Shown here piece after piece: positions 17,097 to 25,875 of a stretch of 64,000 nucleotides of DNA. The position numbers and the translations under genes were made by a program. Each line of letters starts with the position of its first letter. Positions within the stretch are counted from its first letter, which is position 1. The stretch covers positions 1 through 64,000 of the forward strand of contig DATBIR010000133.1 in assembly GCA_036556825.1 (NCBI GenBank), written 5' to 3'. The stretch comes from JAJKJG01 sp036556825. GTDB taxonomy: Bacteria; Pseudomonadota; Alphaproteobacteria; Rhizobiales; Beijerinckiaceae. The notes below the pieces were generated by a model. The model worked only from the letters and a program-made list of their open reading frames with translations, did not search any database and was not told where the DNA came from.

Positions 17097-18452
17097 ATGA
17101 CACATCCTCCCGATCATACGCGACGAACGATCTTCGGAGCCGGCCTGGCCGCCATCGCCGGCATCCCCTCGGCTTTGGCGCAACAAGGCGCGAGCGCGGT
17201 GCGCGGCGAGACGCCTGCGGGCTTGCGCCGCGACAGCGACGACGACCAGACGGCGGTCCTGCAGCGGGCCCTTGCTGCCGCCGCCAGAAGCGGAGTGCCG
17301 GTCAACCTGCCGCCCGGGCGCTACCGGATTGGCGGCCTCTCGCTTCCCCCAGGCACGCGTCTCACGGGAGCCGGGCCATCCGCGACGACGCTCGTGCAGG
17401 CGGGCAATCAGCCGGTCGTCGTTGCGCGCGGCGGCGATCGCATCACGCTCGAAGACTTCGGGGTCGAAGGCGCCATCGCCGGCGATCGATCGACGCCGCT
17501 GGTCTCCCTGTCCGACGTGAGCGACCTGCGCATGCTCGATCTGAAAGTCGGCAAGGCGCGCGGCATGGCCGTGCGCCTCGAGCGGTGCGGCGGGCGCGTC
17601 GAGCGGTGCGCGATCAGCGAGGCCGATGTCGGGCTTTTCAGCCTCGATGCGCGCGGCCTGCAGGTGGTCGGCAACGTCGTCGAGCAATGCGCCAACAACG
17701 GCATCCAGATCTGGCGCGCGCAGAAGGGGTATGACGGCAGCCAGGTCCTCGGAAACCGCATCAGCCAGGTGCGCGCTCAAGGCGGCGGCTCCGGGCAGAA
17801 CGGCAACGGCATCAACGTCTTTCGCGCCGGCGGCGTGATGGTCGCGCAAAACGTGATCCGCGACTGCGCCTTCACCGCCGTGCGGAACAATTCCGGCGAC
17901 AACGTGCAGATCGTCGGCAATGCATGCAGTAACCTCGGCGAGGTCGCCCTCTATTCCGAGTTCAGCTTCGAAGGCTGCGTCATCGCCAACAACGTCGTCG
18001 ACCGGGCGGCCATGGGGATATCGATCACGAATTTCAACGAGAACGGACGGCTCGCCGTGGCTTCGGGCAATATCCTGCGCAACCTGTTCCGGCGGCCCGA
18101 CGCGTTGAGCGGGGAGATCAATCGCGGCGTCGGCATCGGCGTCGAGGCGGACGCAGCGGTCACCGGCAACGTGGTGGAAGCCGCTGAATTCGCCGGCATC
18201 GTCATCGGCTATGGGGCCTATCTGCGCGATGTGCTCTGCTCGAGCAACGTGGTGCGGCGCTGCGGCTACGGCGTCGCCGTGAGCGTGGCGTCCGGCGCCG
18301 GCGCGGCCCAGATCGTCAACAACATCCTGTCCGATTGCCGGCGCGGCAGGATCGTCGGCTTCGACCGGGAAAAGCCCATATCAGAAGAGCTGGCCCAGGC
18401 GACGAGCCGCCGCTTCGCGCATCTGACGATTCAGGGCAACACGGGCCAGTAG
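17097..18452 (+). CDS. Twin-arginine-exported right-handed beta-helix repeat protein (RR_plus_rpt_1 type)
   Basis: 451 residues. A twin-arginine signal (HTRRTIFGAG near 7-16, AQQ cleavage region near 30) is followed by many short repeats rich in VxGNxVxxC and similar strands, typical of parallel beta-helix proteins of the pectate-lyase fold. The combination matches the uncharacterised Hyphomicrobiales family named RR_plus_rpt_1 (twin-arg-translocated repeat protein). No catalytic triad is obvious. The chosen ATG is 15 bp inside a longer reading frame; either is possible. It is exported and folded before transport; its role is unknown. Confidence 0.8.
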   Translation: MTHPPDHTRRTIFGAGLAAIAGIPSALAQQGASAVRGETPAGLRRDSDDDQTAVLQRALAAAARSGVPVNLPPGRYRIGGLSLPPGTRLTGAGPSATTLVQAGNQPVVVARGGDRITLEDFGVEGAIAGDRSTPLVSLSDVSDLRMLDLKVGKARGMAVRLERCGGRVERCAISEADVGLFSLDARGLQVVGNVVEQCANNGIQIWRAQKGYDGSQVLGNRISQVRAQGGGSGQNGNGINVFRAGGVMVAQNVIRDCAFTAVRNNSGDNVQIVGNACSNLGEVALYSEFSFEGCVIANNVVDRAAMGISITNFNENGRLAVASGNILRNLFRRPDALSGEINRGVGIGVEADAAVTGNVVEAAEFAGIVIGYGAYLRDVLCSSNVVRRCGYGVAVSVASGAGAAQIVNNILSDCRRGRIVGFDREKPISEELAQATSRRFAHLTIQGNTGQ

Positions 18453-18658
18453 CTCCGCGACCCAATCCTTTGCTGGCCGTGGCAGGCCTGGATCCCGGGC
18501 TCTTTACAGCAAATTAGGCATCTTCGTGCACCAATTTTCCCGAGCGTCTTTGTAGGGCACCGGGGCAAATTGGTCGTGAAGCCGCGCGCGCGTCTTTCCG
18601 GAGAAGGCAAGGCTTCTCCGCGCGGTCGGTCTCGCCCGGCGCGCGAAGCTGCGCGCCC

Positions 18659-20095
18659 ATGATCTTCGGGCAGCTCTCCTTGCGCCGACAGGTGAGCGCG
18701 ATCGGGATCGCCCTGTCGGTTGCCATCGCCGCTTGCGTGCCCCTCCTGGAAGCGGCCCGCGCCTATGGAGAGCAGCAGATCGGCGTTGCCGCTGGCGCGG
18801 GCATCCTCTTCGGATTGGCTGCGTTTGCTGCGACCTGCGTCCTTCCCCTGCGCATTCTGGACCGAAAGCTCAGGGCCATGGCCGAGGTCATGGCGCAGCA
18901 CGCCGCGGCCGACGCGGTGCGCCCAAGCGACGCGCTCACGACGCTGGGCCGGGAGATCCGCAGGCCGGCCCGCAGCATCGCCGGGATTGCGTCCCAGCTC
19001 CTGGCGACGGAGCTCTCCGCGGAGCAGCGCCGCCACGTGGGAGCGATCCAGGAATGCAGCGGGACGCTGCTCGAACTGACCGGCGACATCGTCGGCTCCT
19101 GTGAGCTGGCAGCCGGCCGGCTCGAGCTCGAGATCAGCGAGTTCAACCTAGTGGAGTTGGCGGAGCGCGTCATCGAGGTCGTCGAGCCGAGAGCGCGGCC
19201 GAGGGATCTCGTCCTCGTTCTCACCACGGCCGCACAGTTGCCGACCCGGGTCCACGGCGACCCGGCGCGTCTGCGCCAGGTTCTGCTCAGCCTGATGGGC
19301 AACGCCATCAGGTTCACGGATCACGGGGCTGTCGTCCTCAAGGTGCTCCCGTGCCAGGGGTCCGGTTTGATCCGCTTCGAGGTTCATGACACCGGCGCCG
19401 GGGTTCCGGCGGAAACCCGTAACCACCTGTTCCACGAGCTTGGACACGGCGAGGCCTCGGTCACGGGCCGCCACCGCGGCGGCCTCGGCCTTGGCATCTG
19501 CACGCGTCTCGTCACGGCGATGGGCGGCGATATCGGCTTCGAGAGCCAGCCCGGGGCGGGCAGCGTCTTCTGGGTCGAGGTGCCGCTGCGGCCAGCGGGT
19601 GCGACGGCAATGGCGAGCGCCGTGGCCGCAGCCTCCGGGAGGCGGGCCGTCCTGCTCGCTCCGGGCGGCCCCGGGCTGGAAGCTGCGCGCGAACTGCTCG
19701 CCAGTCTGGGATTCGAGGTCATGGCCGCGGACGCGGCGCCGGCCGGCGACTGCGACATCGCCGTGATCCATCACACTGCCCTGCCACAGGCGCCGTTCTC
19801 GCGGCGTGGGCGACACGCAGCGAGGCCATGGCTCGTTTTCGGCTTCGGCGCCTCGCGGTGGAGCGGCAATGTCGAAGGCGTCATCGACGGGGCGCTCAAG
19901 CCGTCGCAGCTCGCCGCGGTCCTCGCGACCATTCTCGATGCAGCCGAGGAAAAGACACGGGCGGCAGAGAGGCCACCGCTCAGGAAGCAGGACGAGGAGG
20001 CTAAACGACTGCCGCCTGCGGGCATGCCTCAGGGAGCGGAACGGGATCGTTCCAGGCTGAACCCCTCCCGCTCCGGGCTTCGCGATGTCGCATGA
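18659..20095 (+). CDS. Histidine kinase homologue with degenerate H-box and pseudo-receiver
   Basis: 478 residues with two membrane helices (about 13-32 and 42-64) and a dimerisation-like helix (90-160). The catalytic ATPase domain has an N-box (GNAIRFTDHG), G1 (DTGAGVP), F-box (LFHEL) and G2 (GGLGLGI). The expected phospho-accepting His in S-H-E-I-R-T-P is Arg here: LGREIRRP with R98 in the His position. The C-terminal 130 residues resemble a receiver fold but lack the usual acidic pair and phospho-Asp. The protein can probably bind ATP but not autophosphorylate in the normal way, so it may act as a scaffold or regulator of another kinase. No response regulator gene is adjacent. Confidence 0.82.
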   Translation: MIFGQLSLRRQVSAIGIALSVAIAACVPLLEAARAYGEQQIGVAAGAGILFGLAAFAATCVLPLRILDRKLRAMAEVMAQHAAADAVRPSDALTTLGREIRRPARSIAGIASQLLATELSAEQRRHVGAIQECSGTLLELTGDIVGSCELAAGRLELEISEFNLVELAERVIEVVEPRARPRDLVLVLTTAAQLPTRVHGDPARLRQVLLSLMGNAIRFTDHGAVVLKVLPCQGSGLIRFEVHDTGAGVPAETRNHLFHELGHGEASVTGRHRGGLGLGICTRLVTAMGGDIGFESQPGAGSVFWVEVPLRPAGATAMASAVAAASGRRAVLLAPGGPGLEAARELLASLGFEVMAADAAPAGDCDIAVIHHTALPQAPFSRRGRHAARPWLVFGFGASRWSGNVEGVIDGALKPSQLAAVLATILDAAEEKTRAAERPPLRKQDEEAKRLPPAGMPQGAERDRSRLNPSRSGLRDVA

Positions 20096-20180
20096 TCCCG
20101 GCTCAGAGCCGGGACGAGGCTGATCTGGCGAAGTGGCAGCCGCCCCGGATCGGTCCGGGAGGGCTTTCGCCGGATCAGGC
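20089..20180. repeat. Intergenic palindromic repeat, family A copy
   Basis: The element begins in the last codons of the kinase-like gene: GCATGATCCCGGCTCAGAGC, then GGCGAAGTGGCAGCCGCCCC, CCGGATCGGTCCGG and GCTTTCGCCGGATCA. The same order occurs at 56063-56152 and, inverted, at 53936-54008. It is a composite palindrome of about 90 bp, which may also serve as transcription end for the convergent genes on either side. Confidence 0.65.
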
Positions 20181-20194
20181 GGGCACCCGCGCCG

Positions 20195-21220
20195 TTACTT
20201 GACGAAGCGGTGGCCGGTGATCTTCTCCAGATTGCGGAAATAGATCTTTTCGCGGTCTTCCTTGGAGATGTCGAGCGAGTCGATGATCTTGATGGTCTCG
20301 CGGATGTAGCCCGGGCCGCCTTCCGGATCGAACGGGCAGTCGGACGCGAACACGACGTGGTCGACGCCGTAGAATTCGAGGCCGCAAACCGTGGCCGGGC
20401 GCGAGCCGAACACCGCCGAGTCGGCATAAAAGTCCTGCTTGAAGTAGTCGAGCGGACGCTTCTTCAGGCTCTTCAGCAGCGAGAAATAGTCCTCGTCGGA
20501 GGTGCGCTTGCCCAGCTGGTCCCAACCCGGCCCGACGCGGCCTTCGAAATAGGGCACCATGGCGCCGAGGTGATGGGCGATGACCTTCACGTTCGAATAC
20601 TTGTCGAGGAGCTTGGAGAAGACGAGGCGCGCCATGGCGACGCTGGTCTCGTAAGGCCAGCCGAAGGTCCACCAGATCTCGTAGAGCGATTTCTTCTCGT
20701 CGAGATAGTCGGGGTGGTTGGCGCCGCGCGCCGGGTGCAGGAAGATCGGCTTGCCGAGCTTGTTCATCGAGGCGAAGAACGGCTCGAATTCGGGCCGGTC
20801 GAGGGGCTTGCCGCCGACGTTGGAGAAGATCTGCGTGCCGATGGCGCCGAGTTCCTTGATGGCGCGCTCGGTCTCGGCGACGCCGGCATCGGGCGCGGTG
20901 AGCGGCGTGTGCGCGACGAAGGCCGGGAAACGGTCCGGATACTTGGCGACCAGCTCGGCCATGCCGTCGTTGCCAATCCTGGCGAGCTCGAGGGCGACCT
21001 GCGGATTGCCCTTGCTCAAGGTCTCCAGCGACGGCGCCGGCAGCGAAATCACCTGGGCATAGTCATCGAACATGTCCATGACGCGGAAGCGTTCGTCGAG
21101 GTCATGGATGCTCTTGATGGCGCGGGTGCGCCGGAACATGTCCTTCAGGTCGCCGGCGACCTCCTCCATCTTCTGGAAATAGCGCTCGGGAAAGAAATGA
21201 TTGAACGCGTCGATGCGCAT
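20195..21220 (-). CDS. Amidohydrolase family 2 (ACMSD/decarboxylase-like)
   Basis: 341 residues, TIM-barrel amidohydrolase of the ACMSD/gamma-resorcylate decarboxylase group. Metal-ligand candidates are H8, the His in IFLHPARG, the His pair in VIAHHLG and the Asp in FASDCPFD. The usual first-strand HxH is FNH here (F6 in place of the first His), which is unusual. The reaction is probably hydrolysis or non-oxidative decarboxylation of a ring or acid substrate. It is downstream of the TRAP permease gene (38 bp) on the same strand, so it probably acts on what that transporter imports. Start: ATG at 21220; longer in-frame readings run into the permease gene. Confidence 0.83.
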   Translation of the reverse strand: MRIDAFNHFFPERYFQKMEEVAGDLKDMFRRTRAIKSIHDLDERFRVMDMFDDYAQVISLPAPSLETLSKGNPQVALELARIGNDGMAELVAKYPDRFPAFVAHTPLTAPDAGVAETERAIKELGAIGTQIFSNVGGKPLDRPEFEPFFASMNKLGKPIFLHPARGANHPDYLDEKKSLYEIWWTFGWPYETSVAMARLVFSKLLDKYSNVKVIAHHLGAMVPYFEGRVGPGWDQLGKRTSDEDYFSLLKSLKKRPLDYFKQDFYADSAVFGSRPATVCGLEFYGVDHVVFASDCPFDPEGGPGYIRETIKIIDSLDISKEDREKIYFRNLEKITGHRFVK

Positions 21221-21258
21221 CGGGGTCGGCTCCTGGTCTGGGTCGGTTACGGCGATCG

Positions 21259-23226
21259 TCAGGACGTGCCGAGTGGTCGGCGTCCTCCCGTCGGTGCCGC
21301 GGGTAGGGGGTTTTTCGCCAATTCGCGCCAGAGCGCAAGCACGGCCAGGAGAACGCCCGTGGCGTTGATCCACAACCCTGCGGGGAAGGCGTTGGCGGGA
21401 ACGAGCAACATAAAGGCGACCATGCCGTAGGCAAGCCGCCAGGGCGGCGCCACCGTGCTCCTGACATAGCCCACGACGGCGATCGACCCCATGACGATGC
21501 CGAGCGTCGCAACGGCCAGCGCCGCGACGATGTGATGAGCGGGGCCGCGCATGATGAGGAGCGGCGAGTAGGCGAAGAAGAACGGGATGAAGTAGGCCGC
21601 CCAGCCCATGCGCGAGGCGGTCCAGCCGGTCTTCCACTGGTCGGCCTTGGCGATGGCGGCGGCCGCGAAGGCGGCCAGCGCCACGGGCGGCGTCAGCATC
21701 GACAGGACGCCGTGGAACAGCACATACATGTGCGCCTGCATCGGCTGCAGGCCAGCCTGGACCAGGGCCGGGGCCGCAAGCGTCGCCAGGATCACGTAGA
21801 CCCCGACCGTCGGCAGGCCGAGGCCAAGCGCGAAGGCCACGAATGCGGTCAGCACCAGCAGCAAGAGGAGGCTGCCGCCGCTCGCGGTCAGCAACTGCTG
21901 CGTCAGCGAGAAGGCGACCCCGGTGAGGTTGAGCGCACCGATGAGGAGCCCCGAGATGGCCGTCACGACGATGATGTCGATGACCGCCTCGCCCGCGGCC
22001 ATGATCGCTTGGCTGGCGTCGCGCCGCGTCAGGCGCCTGCCCTTGTAGCCGAACACCATGGAGAAGCCGATCAGCACGACGGTGGCGAGCAGCGCGGCGT
22101 ATTCCGCCTCCATGTTCCAGCCCATCAGGGCGGCGACCAGAACGATGAACGGCACGGGAAAATGCCACCCGGCGCGCAATGTTGCCAGCGCCGACGGAAT
22201 CTCGTCGCGCGGCGTGCCGCGGATCCCGCTCTTGGCGGATTCGAGATCCACCTGCACGAACAATGCGAGGTAGTAGAGGAATGACGGAATGATGGCCGCG
22301 ACCATCACCTCGGCGTAAGGAACCTGCAGATACTCGGCCATCAGGAAGGCGGCGGCGCCCATGATCGGCGGCATGAGCTGGCCGCCGGTCGAGCCGACCG
22401 CCTCAACCGAGGCGGCGATGTGCGGCCGGAAGCCGGCGCGCTTCATCAGCGGGATCGTCACCGTGCCGACGCTCGCGACATTGGCGACGGCGCTGCCCGA
22501 AACCATCCCGAACAGCGCCGAGCCGAACACCGCGACCTTGGCCGCGCCGCCGCGAAAGCGGCCCATGGCGGCGCTCGAGATATCGGCGAAGAAATCGGAG
22601 CCGCCCGCCCGGGTCAGCACCTGCCCCATGATGATGAAGGGCGTCACCACGATCACCGCAATCTGCAGCGTGCTGCCGAGCAGCGCGTTGGTGTCGATGC
22701 CGAGATAGACCATGAGCCGGGACAGAGCGATCGGGCGGCTGGCAAACTGCTCGGGCAGCATCCAGCCGAGCAGGGCGTGGATGCATAGCGCGAGCACGAT
22801 CAGCACGAGGGCGAGCCCGGTGACGCGGCGCGTCGCCTCGAGCACCAGCACCACGATCACGGTCGCGACGATCACGCCGTCCCACGGCCGGTAGACAAGC
22901 TCGGTGATCAATGACTGGTAGCGGACGGCAATGTAGAGGCAGGCGGCGAGAGCGAGCGCTGCGCAGATCAGGTCGATCGCGCCGGCGGGCATCGCCGCCT
23001 TGCCCATCTCGGCCTCGGCGACCGCGGCTTCGCCGCGATGCCGGACGCGCCAGGGAAAGACCAGAAAGCAGAGGGCCAGGGCGAAGCCGAGCACGGCCAC
23101 GAGCATCTGCTCGGTGAACAGCGCCAGGCCGAGCCGGCCGGGAACATCGACGATCCAGGCGATCACCGACGCCACGATCGCGGCGCGGAGGATCGTCTTC
23201 AGCGGCTCAATCGAGCGGCGCAGCAT
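21259..23226 (-). CDS. TRAP transporter fused permease (4TM-12TM)
   Basis: 655 residues, about 16-18 hydrophobic helices. It has the fused DctQ-DctM layout of TAXI-type TRAP systems: a small-subunit-like N-terminus (helices up to about residue 150) followed by a large DctM domain with GSAVANVASVGTVTIPLMK and STGGQLMPPIMGAAAF. It imports a small organic acid in a sodium- or proton-coupled way with its periplasmic partner, whose gene lies 83 bp upstream in transcription order. Part of the operon MetE-like, TAXI protein, permease, amidohydrolase. Confidence 0.93.
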   Translation of the reverse strand: MLRRSIEPLKTILRAAIVASVIAWIVDVPGRLGLALFTEQMLVAVLGFALALCFLVFPWRVRHRGEAAVAEAEMGKAAMPAGAIDLICAALALAACLYIAVRYQSLITELVYRPWDGVIVATVIVVLVLEATRRVTGLALVLIVLALCIHALLGWMLPEQFASRPIALSRLMVYLGIDTNALLGSTLQIAVIVVTPFIIMGQVLTRAGGSDFFADISSAAMGRFRGGAAKVAVFGSALFGMVSGSAVANVASVGTVTIPLMKRAGFRPHIAASVEAVGSTGGQLMPPIMGAAAFLMAEYLQVPYAEVMVAAIIPSFLYYLALFVQVDLESAKSGIRGTPRDEIPSALATLRAGWHFPVPFIVLVAALMGWNMEAEYAALLATVVLIGFSMVFGYKGRRLTRRDASQAIMAAGEAVIDIIVVTAISGLLIGALNLTGVAFSLTQQLLTASGGSLLLLLVLTAFVAFALGLGLPTVGVYVILATLAAPALVQAGLQPMQAHMYVLFHGVLSMLTPPVALAAFAAAAIAKADQWKTGWTASRMGWAAYFIPFFFAYSPLLIMRGPAHHIVAALAVATLGIVMGSIAVVGYVRSTVAPPWRLAYGMVAFMLLVPANAFPAGLWINATGVLLAVLALWRELAKNPLPAAPTGGRRPLGTS

Positions 23227-23266
23227 TCACGTCCTCGATGCCGCGCAATACAATGCAATACGCTCA

Positions 23267-23287
23267 CGCAATTGCGCAACGTTGCGC
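23267..23287. promoter_or_regulatory. Overlapping palindromes between TAXI and permease genes
   Basis: A 10-bp palindrome CGCAATTGCG (23267-23276) overlaps a 14-bp perfect palindrome GCGCAACGTTGCGC (23274-23287). The word GCAATA is repeated three times around it. This could be an operator or an RNA processing site inside the operon; no known binding consensus is assigned. Confidence 0.4.
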
Positions 23288-23309
23288 GCAATACGGCGCA
23301 GGACCCGGA

Positions 23310-24266
23310 TCACTGGCTCTCCTGGATGCCTTTTTCCCGGTAATACGCAATCGCGCCGTCATGAAAGGGAACCTTGATCCTGTTGTACAGGCGCTCCGGG
23401 CTCATGTCGCGGAAGGCGGGAAGACTTTGCGCGAGCGTGTCCTTGTTTTCGGCGATCGCGCGCGTGATGGTCTTCACGCGCTCGGCGGCAAGGTCAGCAT
23501 TAGCGAAGATCGTGTAATCGTAATGCATGGTCGCGATCGGCGCGCGCACGCCCGGCAGGTGCGGCGCCGGCTCGACCTTGCCCATGTAGGCGACCGGGAA
23601 CCATTTCTGCATGGCGGCGACGGCGGTGGGGCCGTCGTCGAGCGGCAGATAACGGATGCCGACGGCGGCATCGGCTTCGGCCACCTTGGCGGTCCCGATG
23701 GCGAAAGTGGAGACGTCGGCACGCCCGCTGATCAATTCATCGACGCCGCGGATGAGGTTCGGCACCAGCACGGGGCGCAGGTCGCCGATGGTCAGGCCGG
23801 CGCTCGCCAGCATCGCGTCGATGGTCGTCCTGATGATCTCCTGGCTCGTGTAGCCGTAGGTGATCGTGCGGCCCTTGAGATCCTTGACCGACGTGATCGG
23901 CGAGTCGTTGCGCACGAACAGGCCGACGCGGATCGGGAACAGCACGCCGACGGCGCGCAGCTTCGGATTGGGCCGCTTGTCGAACGTGCCGACGCCATGA
24001 AAGGCATCGTAAAGCTCCTGGGTGTTGCAGAAGCCGATGTCGATCTCGCCGGAATTGACCAGTGGGATCATGGTGCCCGTGCCGCTCGAGGGCTGCACGC
24101 GCGACTGCATGCGGGCCTTCTCGGCGAGCACTTTCGAGACCGCCGAGCCGATGGCGTAGGTCAGCGTCGCCTGCGGGCTCGTGCCGAGCCCCAGCGGCTG
24201 CGCGAGCGCGAGATGCGGCCAAAAGCAGAGCGCAGCCATGGCCGCCGCGCGGACAAGTCCTGGCAT
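23310..24266 (-). CDS. TAXI-family TRAP transporter substrate-binding protein
   Basis: 318 residues with a Sec signal peptide (1-23, ending ALAQ). It has the TAXI pattern with GSAVSKVLAE near 38, SSGTGTM near 57-63 and the NSGEIDIGFCNTQE ligand loop. It is the periplasmic binding component for the fused TRAP permease encoded next. The start at 24266 was chosen for GGAGG about 6 nt upstream; a longer in-frame reading adds a basic segment not expected before a signal peptide. Ligand unknown; glutamate/2-oxoglutarate-like acids are typical of the family. Confidence 0.9.
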   Translation of the reverse strand: MPGLVRAAAMAALCFWPHLALAQPLGLGTSPQATLTYAIGSAVSKVLAEKARMQSRVQPSSGTGTMIPLVNSGEIDIGFCNTQELYDAFHGVGTFDKRPNPKLRAVGVLFPIRVGLFVRNDSPITSVKDLKGRTITYGYTSQEIIRTTIDAMLASAGLTIGDLRPVLVPNLIRGVDELISGRADVSTFAIGTAKVAEADAAVGIRYLPLDDGPTAVAAMQKWFPVAYMGKVEPAPHLPGVRAPIATMHYDYTIFANADLAAERVKTITRAIAENKDTLAQSLPAFRDMSPERLYNRIKVPFHDGAIAYYREKGIQESQ

Positions 24267-24336
24267 CCCTTCCTCCCTGTTGCGCTCCGGCGCGCCGGCA
24301 GGCCGTCGGCGCAAGCCGTGACCGCCCGATCTCGCC

Positions 24337-25482
24337 TCAGGCGCTTCGTGCCGGCGCGCCTGGTTGCGCGGTCTTCGCTGCGTTTCCCCAGACCTCCTCG
24401 GCGATCTCGACGATCATCCGGAGCTTGGCCCATTGCTCGTCCTCGGCCAGGATATTGCCCTCCTCGGTCGAGGCAAAGCCGCATTGCGGGCTGAGGCACA
24501 GCTGCTCGAGATCGGCGTGCCGGGCGGCCTCTTCGATGCGGCGCTTGAGGTCGCCCTTCTTCTCCAGCGTGCCGGTCTTGGAGGTGACGAGGCCGAGCAC
24601 CACGCTCTTGCCTTTCGGCAGGAAACGCAGGGGCTCGAAACCGCCGGCGCGCTCCGTGTCCCATTCCATGAAGTAGCCGTCGACGGGCATCCCGTTGAAC
24701 AGGATCTCGGCGATCGGCTCGTAGCCGCCGGACGCCACGAAGGTGGAGCGGAAATTGCCGCGGCACAGATGCATGGTGATGGTCAGGTCAGCCGGCTTGT
24801 CCGCGAGCGCGGCGCGCACGAGGCCGGCATAGATCTCCGGCTGTCTGTCGGGATCGTCGCCGCGCTCGCGCAGCATCTGCCGCTGGTTCGGATCGCACAG
24901 ATAGGCGAACGAAATGTCGTCGAGTTGCAGGTAACGGCAGCCCGCATCGTAGAACGCCCTCACGGCCTTGTTGTAGGCGGCGCCGAGGTCGGCGTAGAAG
25001 CCGTCCATGTCGGGATAGATGCCCGCATTGATCATTTTCCGGCCACCCCGGTAGTGCAGCATGCTCGGACCCGGGATCGTCATCTTGGGCACCCGCGTCG
25101 TGTTCTCCTTCAAGAACCTGAAATGATCGAGCATCGGGTGGCCCGAGAAGCCGATCTTGCCCATGACGCGCGGCGCCTGGGCTTTCGTCTGAACGCCGGC
25201 GAACTGGATGCCGTGCTCGACCTCGATCAGTTCGACGCCGTCGAGCCCGCCGAGAAAATCGAAATGCCACCACGCCCGGCGGAACTCGCCGTCGGTCACC
25301 GCCTGAAGGCCGATCTCCTCCTGCTTCCTGATGATGCCGCGAATCTCGCGGTCCTCGACCTGCCTGAGCTCCTCGAGGGTGATGGCGCCCCTGGCGCGCT
25401 GGTCGCGCGCCGCCTTGAGCGGCGCCGTGCGCAGCAGGCTGCCGACCATGTCGGCGCGGAAGGGCGGCTTGTCTCTCCTCAT
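24337..25482 (-). CDS. MetE-like zinc methyltransferase (cobalamin-independent methionine synthase C-terminal domain family)
   Basis: 381 residues, the length of single-domain MetE-like proteins rather than full MetE (about 750). Zinc ligands are in place: H238 and C240 (MHLCRGN), E273 (FMEWD) and C334 (SPQCGF). The family moves methyl groups to a thiol such as homocysteine. It is the first gene of a minus-strand set with a TAXI/TRAP transporter and an amidohydrolase (70, 83 and 38 bp gaps). The neighbours suggest a role in using an imported methylated compound rather than routine methionine synthesis, but that is inference. It runs divergently from the SDR gene at 25876. Confidence 0.87.
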   Translation of the reverse strand: MRRDKPPFRADMVGSLLRTAPLKAARDQRARGAITLEELRQVEDREIRGIIRKQEEIGLQAVTDGEFRRAWWHFDFLGGLDGVELIEVEHGIQFAGVQTKAQAPRVMGKIGFSGHPMLDHFRFLKENTTRVPKMTIPGPSMLHYRGGRKMINAGIYPDMDGFYADLGAAYNKAVRAFYDAGCRYLQLDDISFAYLCDPNQRQMLRERGDDPDRQPEIYAGLVRAALADKPADLTITMHLCRGNFRSTFVASGGYEPIAEILFNGMPVDGYFMEWDTERAGGFEPLRFLPKGKSVVLGLVTSKTGTLEKKGDLKRRIEEAARHADLEQLCLSPQCGFASTEEGNILAEDEQWAKLRMIVEIAEEVWGNAAKTAQPGAPARSA

Positions 25483-25875
25483 GGTTCGCTTCTCCCGACG
25501 CGTCTAGACGGCTCGGTCTTGTTGCCGAGCACGCGTTTCGTTTGCGCCGATCACCGCGGCAAGTCCAGACGGCGGCGACGCGTTGCGAGCGGTGGGCCGC
25601 AGACGCTCGGCAGGACGCGCCTGTGCGAGATGAGCGCGGCCGAGCGAATGCGTCCTGCCGTCGCCAGAGGAATATCTCGGATATAGAAACTTAAAGTTGC
25701 AACGATCTCCTGCTAGATTTCAGCAAAATACTGCGCCGTCCCGGTCCAGCCAGGCTGGCTTGTGGCCGCGCCTCGCGTCCGCGAACGAGCAATCCCGCGA
25801 CATCTCCACAGCGGTTGACCAGGACAGAACCTCGCTGTCTAACGTCATCCCCGCTTCGATCTCCTGGAGAAACCC
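25483..25875. other. Divergent intergenic region, no gene seen
   Basis: A 393-bp gap between two divergent operons. I see no coding sequence. The stretch from about 25670 to 25735 is clearly AT-richer than its surroundings and contains a 13-bp inverted repeat (ATATC-TCG-GATAT, 25672-25684), a reasonable operator candidate. Both promoters are likely here, although no convincing -35/-10 pair could be fixed by eye. Confidence 0.5.
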
